A stretch of DNA of 37,251 nucleotides, taken from Patescibacteria group bacterium. GTDB lineage: Bacteria; Patescibacteriota; Patescibacteriia; JAACEG01. Of the stretch, positions 14,222 to 23,272 are shown piece after piece. The position numbers and the translations under genes were made by a program. The notes beneath the pieces were generated by a model. The model was not told the origin of the DNA. It saw only the letters and a list, made by a program, of their open reading frames with translations, and searched no databases. Numbering within the stretch: the stretch's first letter is position 1; each line of letters starts with the position of its first letter. The DNA lies in assembly GCA_034660655.1 (NCBI GenBank), contig JAYEJU010000037.1, positions 1 through 37,251 of the forward strand. Direction: 5' to 3'.

Positions 14222-14806
14222 TTATTTATTTTTTCCTATTTCTTTCAACGCTTCTTTAATTTTATTATCAATACCTTTAACTTCTTTTGGCAATGATTTA
14301 ACTATCTGCTGTGAATTATATAAACTATATCCTAAATTAATTAAAGCATTAACAACATCTCCATCTTCATCAGAATATTTAATCTCTTTTAAATTTTCAT
14401 CCCCAACAACAAGTGCTTTGTTTTTTAGTTCAACAATAATTCTATCGGCTGTTTTTTTTCCTAAGCCAGGAGCTTGGCTTAAAATTTCAGGACGATTACC
14501 AGCAATCGCTGATTTAACACTATTTACGCCGATAGAATCTAATAATGCCGAAGCTGATTTCGGACCAACGCCTGAAATAGAAATCAGTAAAATAAATAAA
14601 TCCAACTGTTGCTTGTTTTCAAAACCGTATAATTTTATCGCGTCCTCTCTCCAATATTGATAAGTGAACATCTCTATTTCTTGCGTTTTTTTAATCCTGC
14701 TTAAAAAATTTTCGTGAAGCAAAATTTGATAACCAACATCGCCAGCCAATAAAATCACGGACTTTTCATCTTTTTCTATAACTGTTCCTTTTAAATAAGC
14801 TATCAT
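14222..14806 (-). CDS. ruvA: Holliday junction helicase subunit RuvA
   Basis: 194 residues in the usual three-domain layout. The N-terminal OB fold begins IAYLKGTVIEKDEKSVILLAGDVGYQI. Tandem helix-hairpin-helix motifs follow (LLISISGVGPKSASALLDSI and LSQAPGLGKKTADRIIVELKNK). The small C-terminal domain III (about 145-191) is DVVNALINLGYSLYNSQQIVKSL, which contacts RuvB. RuvA tetramers bind four-way junctions and load RuvB for branch migration. ruvB and ruvC are not in the window. The gene lies 22 nt after the AI-2E transporter gene in the same direction. Confidence 0.96.
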   Translation of the reverse strand: MIAYLKGTVIEKDEKSVILLAGDVGYQILLHENFLSRIKKTQEIEMFTYQYWREDAIKLYGFENKQQLDLFILLISISGVGPKSASALLDSIGVNSVKSAIAGNRPEILSQAPGLGKKTADRIIVELKNKALVVGDENLKEIKYSDEDGDVVNALINLGYSLYNSQQIVKSLPKEVKGIDNKIKEALKEIGKNK

Positions 14807-14828
14807 AATTTAAAATTATTGATATTAG

Positions 14829-15866
14829 TTATACTCTTTTTTTATCCGTTTTTGGCAAAAAAGACAAAACAACAATTATTAAAATCGCCAACGGAATTGC
14901 CAAAATTGCGCCAAACATTCCTCCTACTTTAAATCCTGCCATTAAAGCAACAATGCTGATAATAGGATTAATTCCAACAACCTTTTGCATAATTTGCGGA
15001 ACTAATACCATATTTTCAAATTGCTGGATAACAACATAAATAATAATAACAATCAAGGCGCTAACAGGAGATTGGAAAAGAGCTAAAAATACTGCTGGAA
15101 TTGCTCCAATGATCGGGCCTAAATAAGGAATAAATTCTGTTAATCCAGCAATCAAAGCCAAAACAAGCGCATATTTTATTTTAAAGATAGATAATGCTGT
15201 AAAGGTTAAAACAAAAATAATCAGACTTAATAACATCTGCGCCCTTGCCCAATCCCCTAGCTTGTCTTTGATTTTATTTGACAATTTTACAAAATCTTTT
15301 CTATATTTTAATGGAATTATATTTTGCGCCATATTGTTAATAAAAGATTTTTCTATTAACATATAAAAACTAATTACTAAAATTATGAAGAAAGACGCGA
15401 ATCCTCCAAAAATTCCAGCTATGATTGATACAATACCCTTAATCCCGCCTCCAATACCCGCGCTTAATACATCTAAATTATTCTGAACATTTTCTTTAAT
15501 TCCGTATTTATTATAATATTCTTCTAATTGCGAAAAATTTGCAAAAGCTTTGTCTAAATAATGCGGAAAAATTTTAATTAAATCACCGACTTGGCTGATA
15601 ATAATTGGAACAAGAAGAATAAAAACTGAAATTATAATAATAAATAAAAATAGATAAATAATAGCAACACCAGCTGGACGCGGTATATTATAAGACTGCA
15701 TTTTATTCACTATTGGATTAAACGCCGCAAAAAGAATAAACGAAATAAAAAGCACTAATACAATATTAGACGCTAAATACAAAAAATAAAAAAGTAGAAA
15801 AAAAATTGCGATTTTTACGATTGAAGCAGTTGATATGCTTAATTCGTTTTTTGTTAAATTTGACAT
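14829..15866 (-). CDS. AI-2E family transporter (UPF0118)
   Basis: 345 residues with about eight transmembrane helices: two pairs at the N-terminus (about 15-80), a helical periplasmic-type segment containing FPHYLDKAFANFSQLEEYYNKYG, then the conserved C-terminal block LTEFIPYLGPIIGAIPAVFLAL and VIQQFENMVLVPQIMQKVVGINPIISIVALMAGFKVGG. Members export varied small molecules or exchange ions; the AI-2 name reflects one member and does not prove quorum signalling. It is first in a transcript with ruvA and the Mur ligase gene. The start is divergent from tsaE across 80 bp. Confidence 0.93.
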   Translation of the reverse strand: MSNLTKNELSISTASIVKIAIFFLLFYFLYLASNIVLVLFISFILFAAFNPIVNKMQSYNIPRPAGVAIIYLFLFIIIISVFILLVPIIISQVGDLIKIFPHYLDKAFANFSQLEEYYNKYGIKENVQNNLDVLSAGIGGGIKGIVSIIAGIFGGFASFFIILVISFYMLIEKSFINNMAQNIIPLKYRKDFVKLSNKIKDKLGDWARAQMLLSLIIFVLTFTALSIFKIKYALVLALIAGLTEFIPYLGPIIGAIPAVFLALFQSPVSALIVIIIYVVIQQFENMVLVPQIMQKVVGINPIISIVALMAGFKVGGMFGAILAIPLAILIIVVLSFLPKTDKKRV

Positions 15867-15946
15867 AAAATTAATTTAAAATATTAGACTTATTATTTAA
15901 TAATGTTAAAGTAAAAAAAACAATAAAAATTTCTAATTAAAACCCT

Positions 15947-16396
15947 ATGAAAAAATATATTTCTAAAAGCGAAAAACAGACTCTGTTTTTCGCTAAAAAT
16001 TTTGCTAAAAAATTAAAAGGCGGTGATGTTATATCGCTAATTGGAAATTTAGGAAGCGGGAAAACAGTATTTACAAAAGGGGTAGCAAAAGCGTTAAATA
16101 TTAAAGAGCGCGTATCCAGCCCTACTTTTAATATAATCAAAATTTACAATATACCGCGAACAACAGGCAAAAAAATTAACGCTAAATATTTATACCACAT
16201 TGACGCTTACCGTTTAAAAAATTCAAAAGATTTAATAAATTTAGGGATTGATGAAATGTTATCATCTAAAAAAACAATTACAATCATTGAATGGGCTGAT
16301 AAAGTAAAAAATATTCTGCCCAAAAATAATATCTCTATACAATTTCAAACAACTAATAATAAAAATGAAAGAATAATAATTATACGCAATCGCTAA
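15947..16396 (+). CDS. tsaE: tRNA threonylcarbamoyladenosine biosynthesis ATPase TsaE
   Basis: 149 residues with Walker A GNLGSGKTVFTKG, the switch-like VSSPTFNIIKIY, the HIDAYRL motif and TIIEWADKV, in the standard TsaE order. TsaE uses ATP to reset the TsaB-TsaD complex that transfers the threonylcarbamoyl group to A37. The Sua5/TsaC-type enzyme at 6383 makes the donor; TsaB and TsaD are outside the window. It stands alone between two divergent or convergent genes. Confidence 0.95.
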   Translation: MKKYISKSEKQTLFFAKNFAKKLKGGDVISLIGNLGSGKTVFTKGVAKALNIKERVSSPTFNIIKIYNIPRTTGKKINAKYLYHIDAYRLKNSKDLINLGIDEMLSSKKTITIIEWADKVKNILPKNNISIQFQTTNNKNERIIIIRNR

Positions 16397-16464
16397 CCAA
16401 TTTGGTAACATTTTTAACAGCTTTGGTTGGATAGCTTAAATTGAAAATTGAAAATTTTATAATT

Positions 16465-18165
16465 CTACTTTGAAACCCTAAACACTTCTTCAACTGTTGT
16501 TATACCCTTAATAGCTTTCAAAATTCCGTCTTGAGCCATGGTTACCATTCCTTTATTAATAGCTGTTTCCTGCATTTTAGCTTCAGAAATATTTTTATCA
16601 GATAAAACTATATCTTTCATATCTTTATTAAAGTCAATAATTTCAAAAATTCCAATTCTGCCTTTATATCCGATGTTTCCGCATTTATCGCACCCATTGC
16701 CTTTGTAAAAATCAATTTCGTTTAATTTATTTAAATTTATTTTTTCTCGCAACTGTTTTGTGGATTGAGTAAAAATATTTTTAATTTGTTCTATTGTTTT
16801 ATCATCTATTTTTATTTTTTCTTTGCAATGCGGGCAAATCCTCCGAACTAATCTTTGCGCCATTATAGTATTTAAAGCCGGCACTAACAAAAAATCCTTT
16901 ACCCCCATAGACAAAAGCCTGGCAATCGCACCAGAGGCGCTGTTTGTATGAACAGTGCTTAAAACCAGATGCCCTGTCAGAGCTGATTGAATGGCAGTAT
17001 CAGCTGTGTCAATATCGCGAATCTCGCCAACCATTATAATATCAGGATCCTGCCTTACAAGAGAACGGATTGCTTTAGTAAATGTATAACCGCTGTCTGA
17101 ATTAACACTGCTTTGGTTAATGCCTTCCAAACGATATTCAATAGGATCTTCAATGGTTATAATTTTAATTCCTTCCTTATTTAGTTTGGTTAAAATAGAA
17201 TATAAAGTTGTAGTTTTTCCAGAGCCGGTGGGTCCTGTATTTAATATCATTCCATTTGGGCTTTTTACGCCTTTTTCTAAAATTTTAGAAGATTCGTCGC
17301 TCAAGCCAAGCTCTTTGATGGTCAACATCTCACGTGAAAACATTAAAATTCTAATCGCGACGCTCTCGCCAAAAGCAGTGGGAAGGGTGGAAATTCTAAT
17401 ATCGATCTGTTCTTTATCTATAAAAACTGTAAATCTTCCATCTTGAGGTTTATCATTAACATTAATCTTAAGCCCTGACACTAATTTGATTCTTGATATT
17501 AAAATTTTCCATTTTTCTTTTGGTAAAACAGTCACATCATGCAAAATCCCATCAATTCTAAATCTAACTTTAACACTATCTTTTTCAGCTTCAATATGAA
17601 TATCAGAAGCATCAATATTTATCGCAACACCCAATAATAAATTAACAACATCTGTTAAAGAAATTTTTTTAATTTTATCAGTTATATCTTTAAAATTTTT
17701 GATATCTTTAAATTTTTTTAAATCTTTTCCTATTATCCGCACGCCATCATCTTTCTTTTTCTCTTCCGGCAATTTGGCATATCCATTAAATGCCATAATA
17801 AAACTATTCTCTGAAATTAAATAAACAACTATTTTTTTATTAAAAAAAATATCTTTTATTTTAGCAATAAAATCTTGAACTTTTTTTTCTTTTGGATTAA
17901 CAACGCCTAACCGTAGCTGCCTGTCGCCATAAAAAAAACAGACCATTTTATATTTTTCAGCATCAGCTTTGCTAATTATTTTTAAAGCGTCTTGAGAGAT
18001 AGGAAAGCCAAACAAATTTATATAAGCAAAATTAAACTCTTTTGCGTCGCTTTTTATAAATTCTTCCTTCTCTTTCACGTCAATCTCTTTAATTTTAACA
18101 TTAAAATCATCTATAGTTTCATCACTAGCAAGTTGAACTTTTTTTCTGTTTGTTATATCGCTCAT
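16465..18165 (-). CDS. pilB: PilB/GspE-type secretion or pilus assembly ATPase
   Basis: 566 residues. An N-terminal MshEN-like domain (about 30-140) precedes the ATPase. Motifs in order: DASDIHIEAEKDSVKVRFRIDG, LNTGPTGSGKTTTLYSIL (Walker A), IITIEDPIEYRLEGINQSSVN (Asp box), IRSLVRQDPDIIMVGEIRD (Walker B), TGHLVLSTVHTN (His box), and a tetracysteine zinc site CPHCKE...CDKCGNIGYKGR before the C-terminus. It powers assembly of type IV pili in the cytoplasm. Other pilus genes are absent here. The preceding gene, for a membrane protein, ends 7 nt before this start, suggesting joint transcription. Confidence 0.92.
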   Translation of the reverse strand: MSDITNRKKVQLASDETIDDFNVKIKEIDVKEKEEFIKSDAKEFNFAYINLFGFPISQDALKIISKADAEKYKMVCFFYGDRQLRLGVVNPKEKKVQDFIAKIKDIFFNKKIVVYLISENSFIMAFNGYAKLPEEKKKDDGVRIIGKDLKKFKDIKNFKDITDKIKKISLTDVVNLLLGVAINIDASDIHIEAEKDSVKVRFRIDGILHDVTVLPKEKWKILISRIKLVSGLKINVNDKPQDGRFTVFIDKEQIDIRISTLPTAFGESVAIRILMFSREMLTIKELGLSDESSKILEKGVKSPNGMILNTGPTGSGKTTTLYSILTKLNKEGIKIITIEDPIEYRLEGINQSSVNSDSGYTFTKAIRSLVRQDPDIIMVGEIRDIDTADTAIQSALTGHLVLSTVHTNSASGAIARLLSMGVKDFLLVPALNTIMAQRLVRRICPHCKEKIKIDDKTIEQIKNIFTQSTKQLREKINLNKLNEIDFYKGNGCDKCGNIGYKGRIGIFEIIDFNKDMKDIVLSDKNISEAKMQETAINKGMVTMAQDGILKAIKGITTVEEVFRVSK

Positions 18166-18172
18166 AATTTTA

Positions 18173-19171
18173 TTATTTTTTAAATTTACTGGCTAAATTT
18201 ACCATAACACTTTTCCCTGTCCTCTTGTTATTATTTAAATGTATAAACATTAGTGTCCACACAGAATAATTATAGGAAACTAACATAGATATAAAAAATA
18301 AAATCAATAAAACTATAAAGCAAGGAATAAATATAAAATAAAAATTAAAGCTAACCCAGCTTGACATATAAAGACTAAAACTGCCTAAGGACGTTAAAGG
18401 AATCAACAAAATTATAGCCACTAATATCATTATATATTTAAAAATAGAGTTAATTATAAACAAAAAAAACGCCATCTCAAAATTTACAAGACAATTTTTA
18501 TAAAATAAAATTGCTCCATCTTTAATAGAAATTATTGGATTTTTGCCTTTTAAAACAACAAAAGCCAAAGAATATTTCATTATTAAAGAACAAATTACTA
18601 AAATAATAGTAATTATAATTGAAAAAATAAAAGACCAAATCGCAATAATTGACGACTCAGCAACAAATGCTAAAACGCTAAATGTTGCCAATAAAAATGA
18701 TAAAGTCCATATTATATATTTTTCAATAATATTCAAACTTAAAATCCGCCAAAAATTTCCGCGCCCTATGGATAATCCGCTGGGAATATCTATTTTTTCT
18801 TTTTTATTTAATTTAAAAACAGAATAAACCAATCCTCCTTGGGCTATAACTGAAATAAAAATCAGAATAATGGATATAAATATAATCAGAAAAAACATAA
18901 AAACAATCATAAAAAATGAAAACCAATCAGAAATTACCGCATTTTTTATATTGCTAAAAAATGAATTGCTAAAAATTCCAATATCAACAAGGCTAAAAAT
19001 AATACCGTCTTGTTTGAAAATTCCAGAAAAAGAGCTTGAAGTAAAATTATACCAGACCCCACCGCCAAAAATAAACGAGAATAGCCCGAAGAACCATAAA
19101 AGTTTATTGCGCCAAACTAATTTCCAAGAATCAATCAAGATTCTTAAATAAAAAATGTTTTGTTTAATCAT
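18173..19171 (-). CDS. Polytopic membrane protein of unknown function
   Basis: 332 residues with about six transmembrane helices: one near 22-40, and others around 85-110, 150-170, 175-200, 235-265 and 275-305. The first segment RILIDSWKLVWRNKLLWFFGLFSFI resembles the N-terminus of a broad family of bacterial membrane proteins often found near secretion or stress genes, without a known activity. The start is well supported by AGGAGG 9 nt upstream and a promoter with extended -10. It is transcribed with the PilB-type ATPase gene. Confidence 0.75.
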   Translation of the reverse strand: MIKQNIFYLRILIDSWKLVWRNKLLWFFGLFSFIFGGGVWYNFTSSSFSGIFKQDGIIFSLVDIGIFSNSFFSNIKNAVISDWFSFFMIVFMFFLIIFISIILIFISVIAQGGLVYSVFKLNKKEKIDIPSGLSIGRGNFWRILSLNIIEKYIIWTLSFLLATFSVLAFVAESSIIAIWSFIFSIIITIILVICSLIMKYSLAFVVLKGKNPIISIKDGAILFYKNCLVNFEMAFFLFIINSIFKYIMILVAIILLIPLTSLGSFSLYMSSWVSFNFYFIFIPCFIVLLILFFISMLVSYNYSVWTLMFIHLNNNKRTGKSVMVNLASKFKK

Positions 19172-19180
19172 AAATTTTTT

Positions 19181-19186
19181 CCTCCT
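19181..19186 (-). promoter_or_regulatory. Strong Shine-Dalgarno site
   Basis: AGGAGG on the minus strand, 9 nt before the ATG at 19171. Most genes in the window lack such a strong site, so it marks a well-translated start. Confidence 0.85.
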
Positions 19187-19210
19187 AAATTAAATTTGTT
19201 ATTTAAATTA

Positions 19211-19219
19211 ATTATACCA
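19211..19219 (-). promoter_or_regulatory. Extended -10 promoter of the membrane protein / pilB unit
   Basis: TGG-TATAAT on the minus strand (TATAAT at 19216-19211) inside a TTTGTGGTATAAT stretch that also occurs before tRNA-Ile. No good -35 is seen, which extended -10 promoters can do without. Confidence 0.5.
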
Positions 19220-19253
19220 CAAATCTATTATTTATTATTAATTTATAATTTAA

Positions 19254-20429
19254 TTATATCAATCCACTTAAAAACTTATCAGCGCTGATTATTCTGATAT
19301 TATCCTGTAAAAAATCAACACCTGATTCTTTCACAACTTGATATGAAAACGGGATATTTAGTTTTTTGCTAAAATATTTTAAATGTTTGGAAACTTGTTT
19401 GTCAGACGATTTTGCTTCAACTGCTATCCATGGTTTTTTGTTCACTGTTATTAAAAAATCAACTTCTCTTCCTTCTATGTCCCGCAAAAAACGCAAATCA
19501 GTTTTATATCCTTCGTTATCATATAAAAAATGCGACATTTTTAAAAGATGCGAAGCAATTATATTTTCAAAACGCGAATCAATATTTTCAACTTGAGACC
19601 AATCCCATAAATACATTTTGGGCTCTTTTCGCAATGTTTTTATTAAGCTGGCTGAAAACGGATAAATTCTAAAATGATAATAAAATCTTTCTAAAATATC
19701 CACCCATAAAGAAACTGTTTTATGCGTTACTTGCAAATATTCCCGCAAAGAATTCAAAGACAAAAGCGATCCGACTTTTTCTTGTAAAATATCAACTAAA
19801 ACTTGCAAAGATGACAAATCGCGCACCTGCTCTACATCTCTGATGTCCTCTTTCACCAACCTGTCTAACCGCTCATTGTGAAAACGGCGCAATGTTCTTT
19901 TGTCTTTTTTAATAAACGGTTCTGGGAATCCTCCAAAATTTAACAAGTCTTTAAAATTTTTTTCTATGTTTTTAACATCTGGAAAAAATATTTCTTTAAA
20001 TATTTTTAAATCTGGCTTTAATTGTAAAACTTCAGCAACTGAAAAAGGATGAAGCCGAAAATAACGATACCTGCCCATTAAAGAATCACCGCCCTTGCGA
20101 TACAAATCAAGCCGCGCGCTTCCAGTGACTAAAATATTAAACTTGTCTTTATATTTATCAAACTCGCCTTTTAGATAATTTTTCCATTGTTTGTATTTAT
20201 GAATCTCGTCAAAAATAATCAATGCGGATTCTGCTTCAAATTTTCCCCGCAAAATTATTTTTCTGTCTTCGCGATTATCCCAATTAAGATAAGTGTATTT
20301 TTTATAATCCTTATCTCCAATATATTTGGCCAAAGTTGTTTTGCCGACTTGCCTTGGTCCGCCAATAAAAACCATTTTTTCTTTTAAATCAGAGGCTACG
20401 GAAGAATGCAAATATCTTTTTTTAATCAT
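19254..20429 (-). CDS. AAA (AAA_14) ATPase with DUF4143 domain, copy 1
   Basis: 391 residues. The N-terminal AAA_14 domain has Walker A GGPRQVGKTTLAKYIG (about 23-38) and Walker B ALIIFDEIHKYKQW, then LVTGSARLDLYRKGGDSLMGRY (sensor 1). The C-terminal DUF4143 domain has RDIEGREVDFLI and AVEAKSSDK, a PD-(D/E)xK-like arrangement. These proteins are common accessory ATPases in reduced genomes, with unknown substrate, and some may act in DNA-mobile-element or toxin-like functions. Its promoter lies within the adjoining 90-bp repeat. Another member is encoded at 35789-36970 with low similarity. Confidence 0.9.
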   Translation of the reverse strand: MIKKRYLHSSVASDLKEKMVFIGGPRQVGKTTLAKYIGDKDYKKYTYLNWDNREDRKIILRGKFEAESALIIFDEIHKYKQWKNYLKGEFDKYKDKFNILVTGSARLDLYRKGGDSLMGRYRYFRLHPFSVAEVLQLKPDLKIFKEIFFPDVKNIEKNFKDLLNFGGFPEPFIKKDKRTLRRFHNERLDRLVKEDIRDVEQVRDLSSLQVLVDILQEKVGSLLSLNSLREYLQVTHKTVSLWVDILERFYYHFRIYPFSASLIKTLRKEPKMYLWDWSQVENIDSRFENIIASHLLKMSHFLYDNEGYKTDLRFLRDIEGREVDFLITVNKKPWIAVEAKSSDKQVSKHLKYFSKKLNIPFSYQVVKESGVDFLQDNIRIISADKFLSGLI

Positions 20430-20459
20430 AATATTTTATTTTATTATTATTCATAAATA

Positions 20460-20549
20460 TTATACCATAGTCTAAAAAAAACGCAAGAATTTTCTACTTG
20501 GGTCAAAACTATCGGATTTTGTAAAATTCCATTATTCGCTTAATTTTTT
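20460..20549. repeat. 90-bp direct repeat, distal copy (ftsH 3'-end duplication)
   Basis: Identical to 25833-25922 except at one position (20472, C against T). On the minus strand it holds the last codons KKLSE and stop shared by dinD and ftsH, a large hairpin (GAATTTTAC pairing with GTAGAAAATTC) followed by a T run, and a promoter (TTGCGT, 16 bp, TGG-TATAAT) that points at the DUF4143 ATPase gene. With the other copy it brackets a 5.3-kb accessory island. Confidence 0.95.
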
Positions 20550-21368
20550 ATTTTTAATCATCTTAATATCCCTTGCTTCAATTTTCTTAATATGTTTTTC
20601 TGGTTTTAAATTTTCTGGCATAGTTCCACCAATTTCTTTAATGGTACTTCTTACTTTATTTCCTACATCAAAATGAGTCACATTAGCTTTTTCTTCTCCT
20701 GAAATTTTTTCTTTAATAATTTTTTCATCAGTCTGGGTAATACGAAATAAATTAGCCGCTAGTTCAGTAGAACCAGCCCTGTCCAAAATATTATCTTTGC
20801 CAATTCCTTTTTTTATTTTTATATCATCTGCTGTTAAGCCGTATAAACCTAAATATCCATAATTATTAAATTTGCCGAAATTACTTACGCCTGCTTTTTG
20901 CGCTGTTTTAAATAATTTTTTATTATGGTCTTTAACTTCTTTTCTAACAAATAATCTTTTTCTATCTTTATCCATTTGCTGAAATATTTCCTGCTTTCTA
21001 GTCTGTATCGCAAAATATGTCTGAGCTGTCGCAATTTCCTGCTTTCTTGGATCGCCATTTTGGGCGATTAAATAACAGGCATATCTTGAAAGATGATAAT
21101 CTTCTATTTTTCTAATCGCTTCTTTTGCTGTATCTTTAGCGATTTTTATCATTTTGAGTGCGTACACAAAATGATCCTTTACTTCTTGTTCTGAGCTTTC
21201 GCAAGCAATCTTAGCTTTTTTAATTGCATTTTCAAAATCACGCCAATTTTTATACCCCAAAAGAGGCATCAATTCTCGCGCTTCCCAATATTCCACGCCT
21301 TGCTTATTTATTTTTTTAATACTTTCAAAATTTTTATTCGGTCCTAATAATGTTATTTCTCTTGGCAT
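20532..21368 (-). CDS. dinD: DinD-like protein (BRO-N family)
   Basis: 278 residues. The N-terminus (EYWEARELMPLLGYKNWRDFENAIKKAKIACESS) is the BRO-N-type DinD start; the middle DYHLSRYACYLIAQNGDPRKQEIATAQTYFAIQTRKQE and the later GLYGLTADDIKIKKGIGKDNILDRAGSTELAANLFRITQTDEK are DinD signatures. DinD is SOS-induced in E. coli and inhibits RecA strand exchange in vitro. The last residues KKLSE and stop fall in the 90-bp repeat and match the end of FtsH, so the C-terminus is probably a fusion created by integration. It is the outermost gene of the island. Confidence 0.88.
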   Translation of the reverse strand: MPREITLLGPNKNFESIKKINKQGVEYWEARELMPLLGYKNWRDFENAIKKAKIACESSEQEVKDHFVYALKMIKIAKDTAKEAIRKIEDYHLSRYACYLIAQNGDPRKQEIATAQTYFAIQTRKQEIFQQMDKDRKRLFVRKEVKDHNKKLFKTAQKAGVSNFGKFNNYGYLGLYGLTADDIKIKKGIGKDNILDRAGSTELAANLFRITQTDEKIIKEKISGEEKANVTHFDVGNKVRSTIKEIGGTMPENLKPEKHIKKIEARDIKMIKNKKLSE

Positions 21369-21417
21369 AGTTTTATTTTCTGAATCTATTTTTTATTGTT
21401 ATTTTGTCCATACTTAT

Positions 21418-22122
21418 TTATAAACTTTTATAATATCTTTCAATCTTTTTAGCCATTAATTTTCGACGCATCTCTAAAAATTCAAAATAATCATCAATAT
21501 TCATATTAAATATTTCTTCAGGAATACAATGCTTTTCTAAATTTGTTTTTAAATCATTCATATTCATTATACCACCGTATTTTAATTTTTCTCCATTACA
21601 TTGTTTTATTATTTCTTTAAAATATTCGCTTGGCGCTTTTTTACCTATTCTAATATTAACTTCTGTTTGTGTATATACAAAATTGGCAATTTGGTTATAA
21701 TCGCTTCTAGATTTGTATTTTGTTTTTAAATATTCTTTTGGAAAAATATGATGAATATCACCACGATGACTTATCATATTATCTACTGTAATATCTGTTG
21801 AAAGAAATCCTTTATCCCTATTTTTAACTTGAGACGCAAAAAATACATTAAGATAGGGACTATTAACCGTTGCCCTATCTAAATTACTCACTAACCCAAC
21901 ACTCCAAAAAATATCTGATAATTCAGCATCTTCTATAGACTGCAAATACCCGCTAACCCCTTTGTTAGAAATATTTTTAATATCAAAATCAAATTTTGAC
22001 TCAGGAGATCCTGAATATCTACCTGTTAGTAATGACATCACAAACCATTTTTGAACATATTTTTCTATTAACGCGCTTTCTTGTTTCTTGCTCTTTAAGT
22101 TTAAGATAAAGAATATAAGCAA
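21418..22122 (-). pseudogene. GmrSD-like restriction protein, C-terminal (DUF1524) part out of frame
   Basis: The HNH-type DUF1524 domain has SHRGDIHHIFPKEYLK followed by YNQIANFVYTQTEVNIRIGKKAPSEYF, the family's catalytic region (HH-x-x-P). It is separated from its N-terminal half at 22019-23218 by a 7-bp tandem duplication. The authentic sequence resumes at about 22077 with SALIEKYVQKWFV; residues encoded upstream of that in this frame are spurious. With one heptamer removed, the two halves join as a 597-residue protein of normal length. Confidence 0.85.
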
Positions 22123-23218
22123 AATTTAAAGCATTTTGTGAGCGGATTAAACTTCTGCTAATAAAACCACAAGACTTGATTATCATTACAAATCTCTCAA
22201 AATTAGTTTTATTTATAAAACATAAAACACCTGCCTTTAATTTTTGAAATGATTCTTCCATTATTTCCTGATCAAATGACTTGGTTATGAAATTTCTGCC
22301 TGAAAGCAAGCTAACTAATTCACTCATTTTCCCTCGCTCAAACTCTTTAGTAAAACTAACCCTTAAGATATCAGAATAATCAGGATCATAAAGATCATCA
22401 TTAATATTTTTTAACCAAGCAATTTTTTGTAGATATAATGTATTATTGCTAAATTCTTTATCATTTTCTTCAATATTTTTATAAAATTTTGGCTCTTTGG
22501 CTAAATGCGCAAAATAATCAATACACTTTCTTAAATTAACTCCAAATTTATCTTCCGTATCATAAGAAGCAATTTTTGACATAGCAAAATCTGCTTGGCT
22601 CAGCACTACTCCTTTTGAATTGATACGAATAAAAATTTCCGTAACTGTTTCTATATCTAAACCTGCCTCTAGATCAATGAAACCAACTTGCTTATTTTTT
22701 ATTTCTAACAAGCGAGTAATATTTTGTTCAATTAAATCTTTTCTAACATCAGGATTTTTTTGGCAATATTCATTAACAGCTCTGATTAAAGTTCCTTCCT
22801 TGCTCATTAATTCAGAAATGTCGTGAATCCATTTAGCGTCTCTTTGTATTGCCGGCGTTAAAGTGGCAAATTTCTCTATAATTGGATTAAAAGCAATATA
22901 TATTCTTTTTTCTTTATAATCTTGATCAACAATTTTTTCTCCCAAAATAGTTGCCCTTAATGCTGTAATCCTTTGTTGACCATCTATTAAAATTTTTTTG
23001 CCTGCTGATAAACCACCATCTTTTAAACACACATCTGGATTTTTCCAAGAAATAATATATCCGATAGGATAACCGCGATAAAGTGAATCCATTAAATCTC
23101 TTACTTTTATTGTATTCCAAACAAATGGTCGCTGAATTTCTGGGATAGCAATTTCTTTTGATTGCACCCAATTTAAAATATTGCTAATTAAATATTGATT
23201 TACACTATATTTTTGCAT
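22019..23218 (-). CDS. GmrSD-like restriction protein, N-terminal (DUF262) part, frameshifted
   Basis: DUF262 domain with AIPEIQRPFVWNTIKVRDLMDSLYRGYPIGYII (about 24-56) and KKILIDGQQRITALRAT (about 74-90), the ParB-like NTP-binding motifs, and FIRINSKGVVLSQADFAM near residue 195. GmrSD systems are type IV restriction enzymes that cut modified, especially glucosylated, phage DNA; the N-terminal part is the NTPase and the C-terminal part the nuclease. Correct sequence runs to residue 378, where CAAGAAA is duplicated and shifts the frame; about 21 spurious residues follow. As it stands the product lacks the nuclease. Confidence 0.87.
   Translation of the reverse strand: MQKYSVNQYLISNILNWVQSKEIAIPEIQRPFVWNTIKVRDLMDSLYRGYPIGYIISWKNPDVCLKDGGLSAGKKILIDGQQRITALRATILGEKIVDQDYKEKRIYIAFNPIIEKFATLTPAIQRDAKWIHDISELMSKEGTLIRAVNEYCQKNPDVRKDLIEQNITRLLEIKNKQVGFIDLEAGLDIETVTEIFIRINSKGVVLSQADFAMSKIASYDTEDKFGVNLRKCIDYFAHLAKEPKFYKNIEENDKEFSNNTLYLQKIAWLKNINDDLYDPDYSDILRVSFTKEFERGKMSELVSLLSGRNFITKSFDQEIMEESFQKLKAGVLCFINKTNFERFVMIIKSCGFISRSLIRSQNALNFAYILYLKLKEQETRKRVNRKICSKMVCDVITNR
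22077..22090 (-). repeat. 7-bp tandem duplication that breaks the GmrSD-like gene
   Basis: On the minus strand CAAGAAA occurs twice in a row (plus strand TTTCTTG at 22077-22083 and 22084-22090). Removing one unit restores codons gag caa gaa agc gcg tta, giving EQESAL and an open frame through the DUF1524 domain. Confidence 0.9.
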
Positions 23219-23272
23219 AATCTAAAAAATTTAATTTTTTTATTTACCCTTTATTATTACAATATTTGATCC

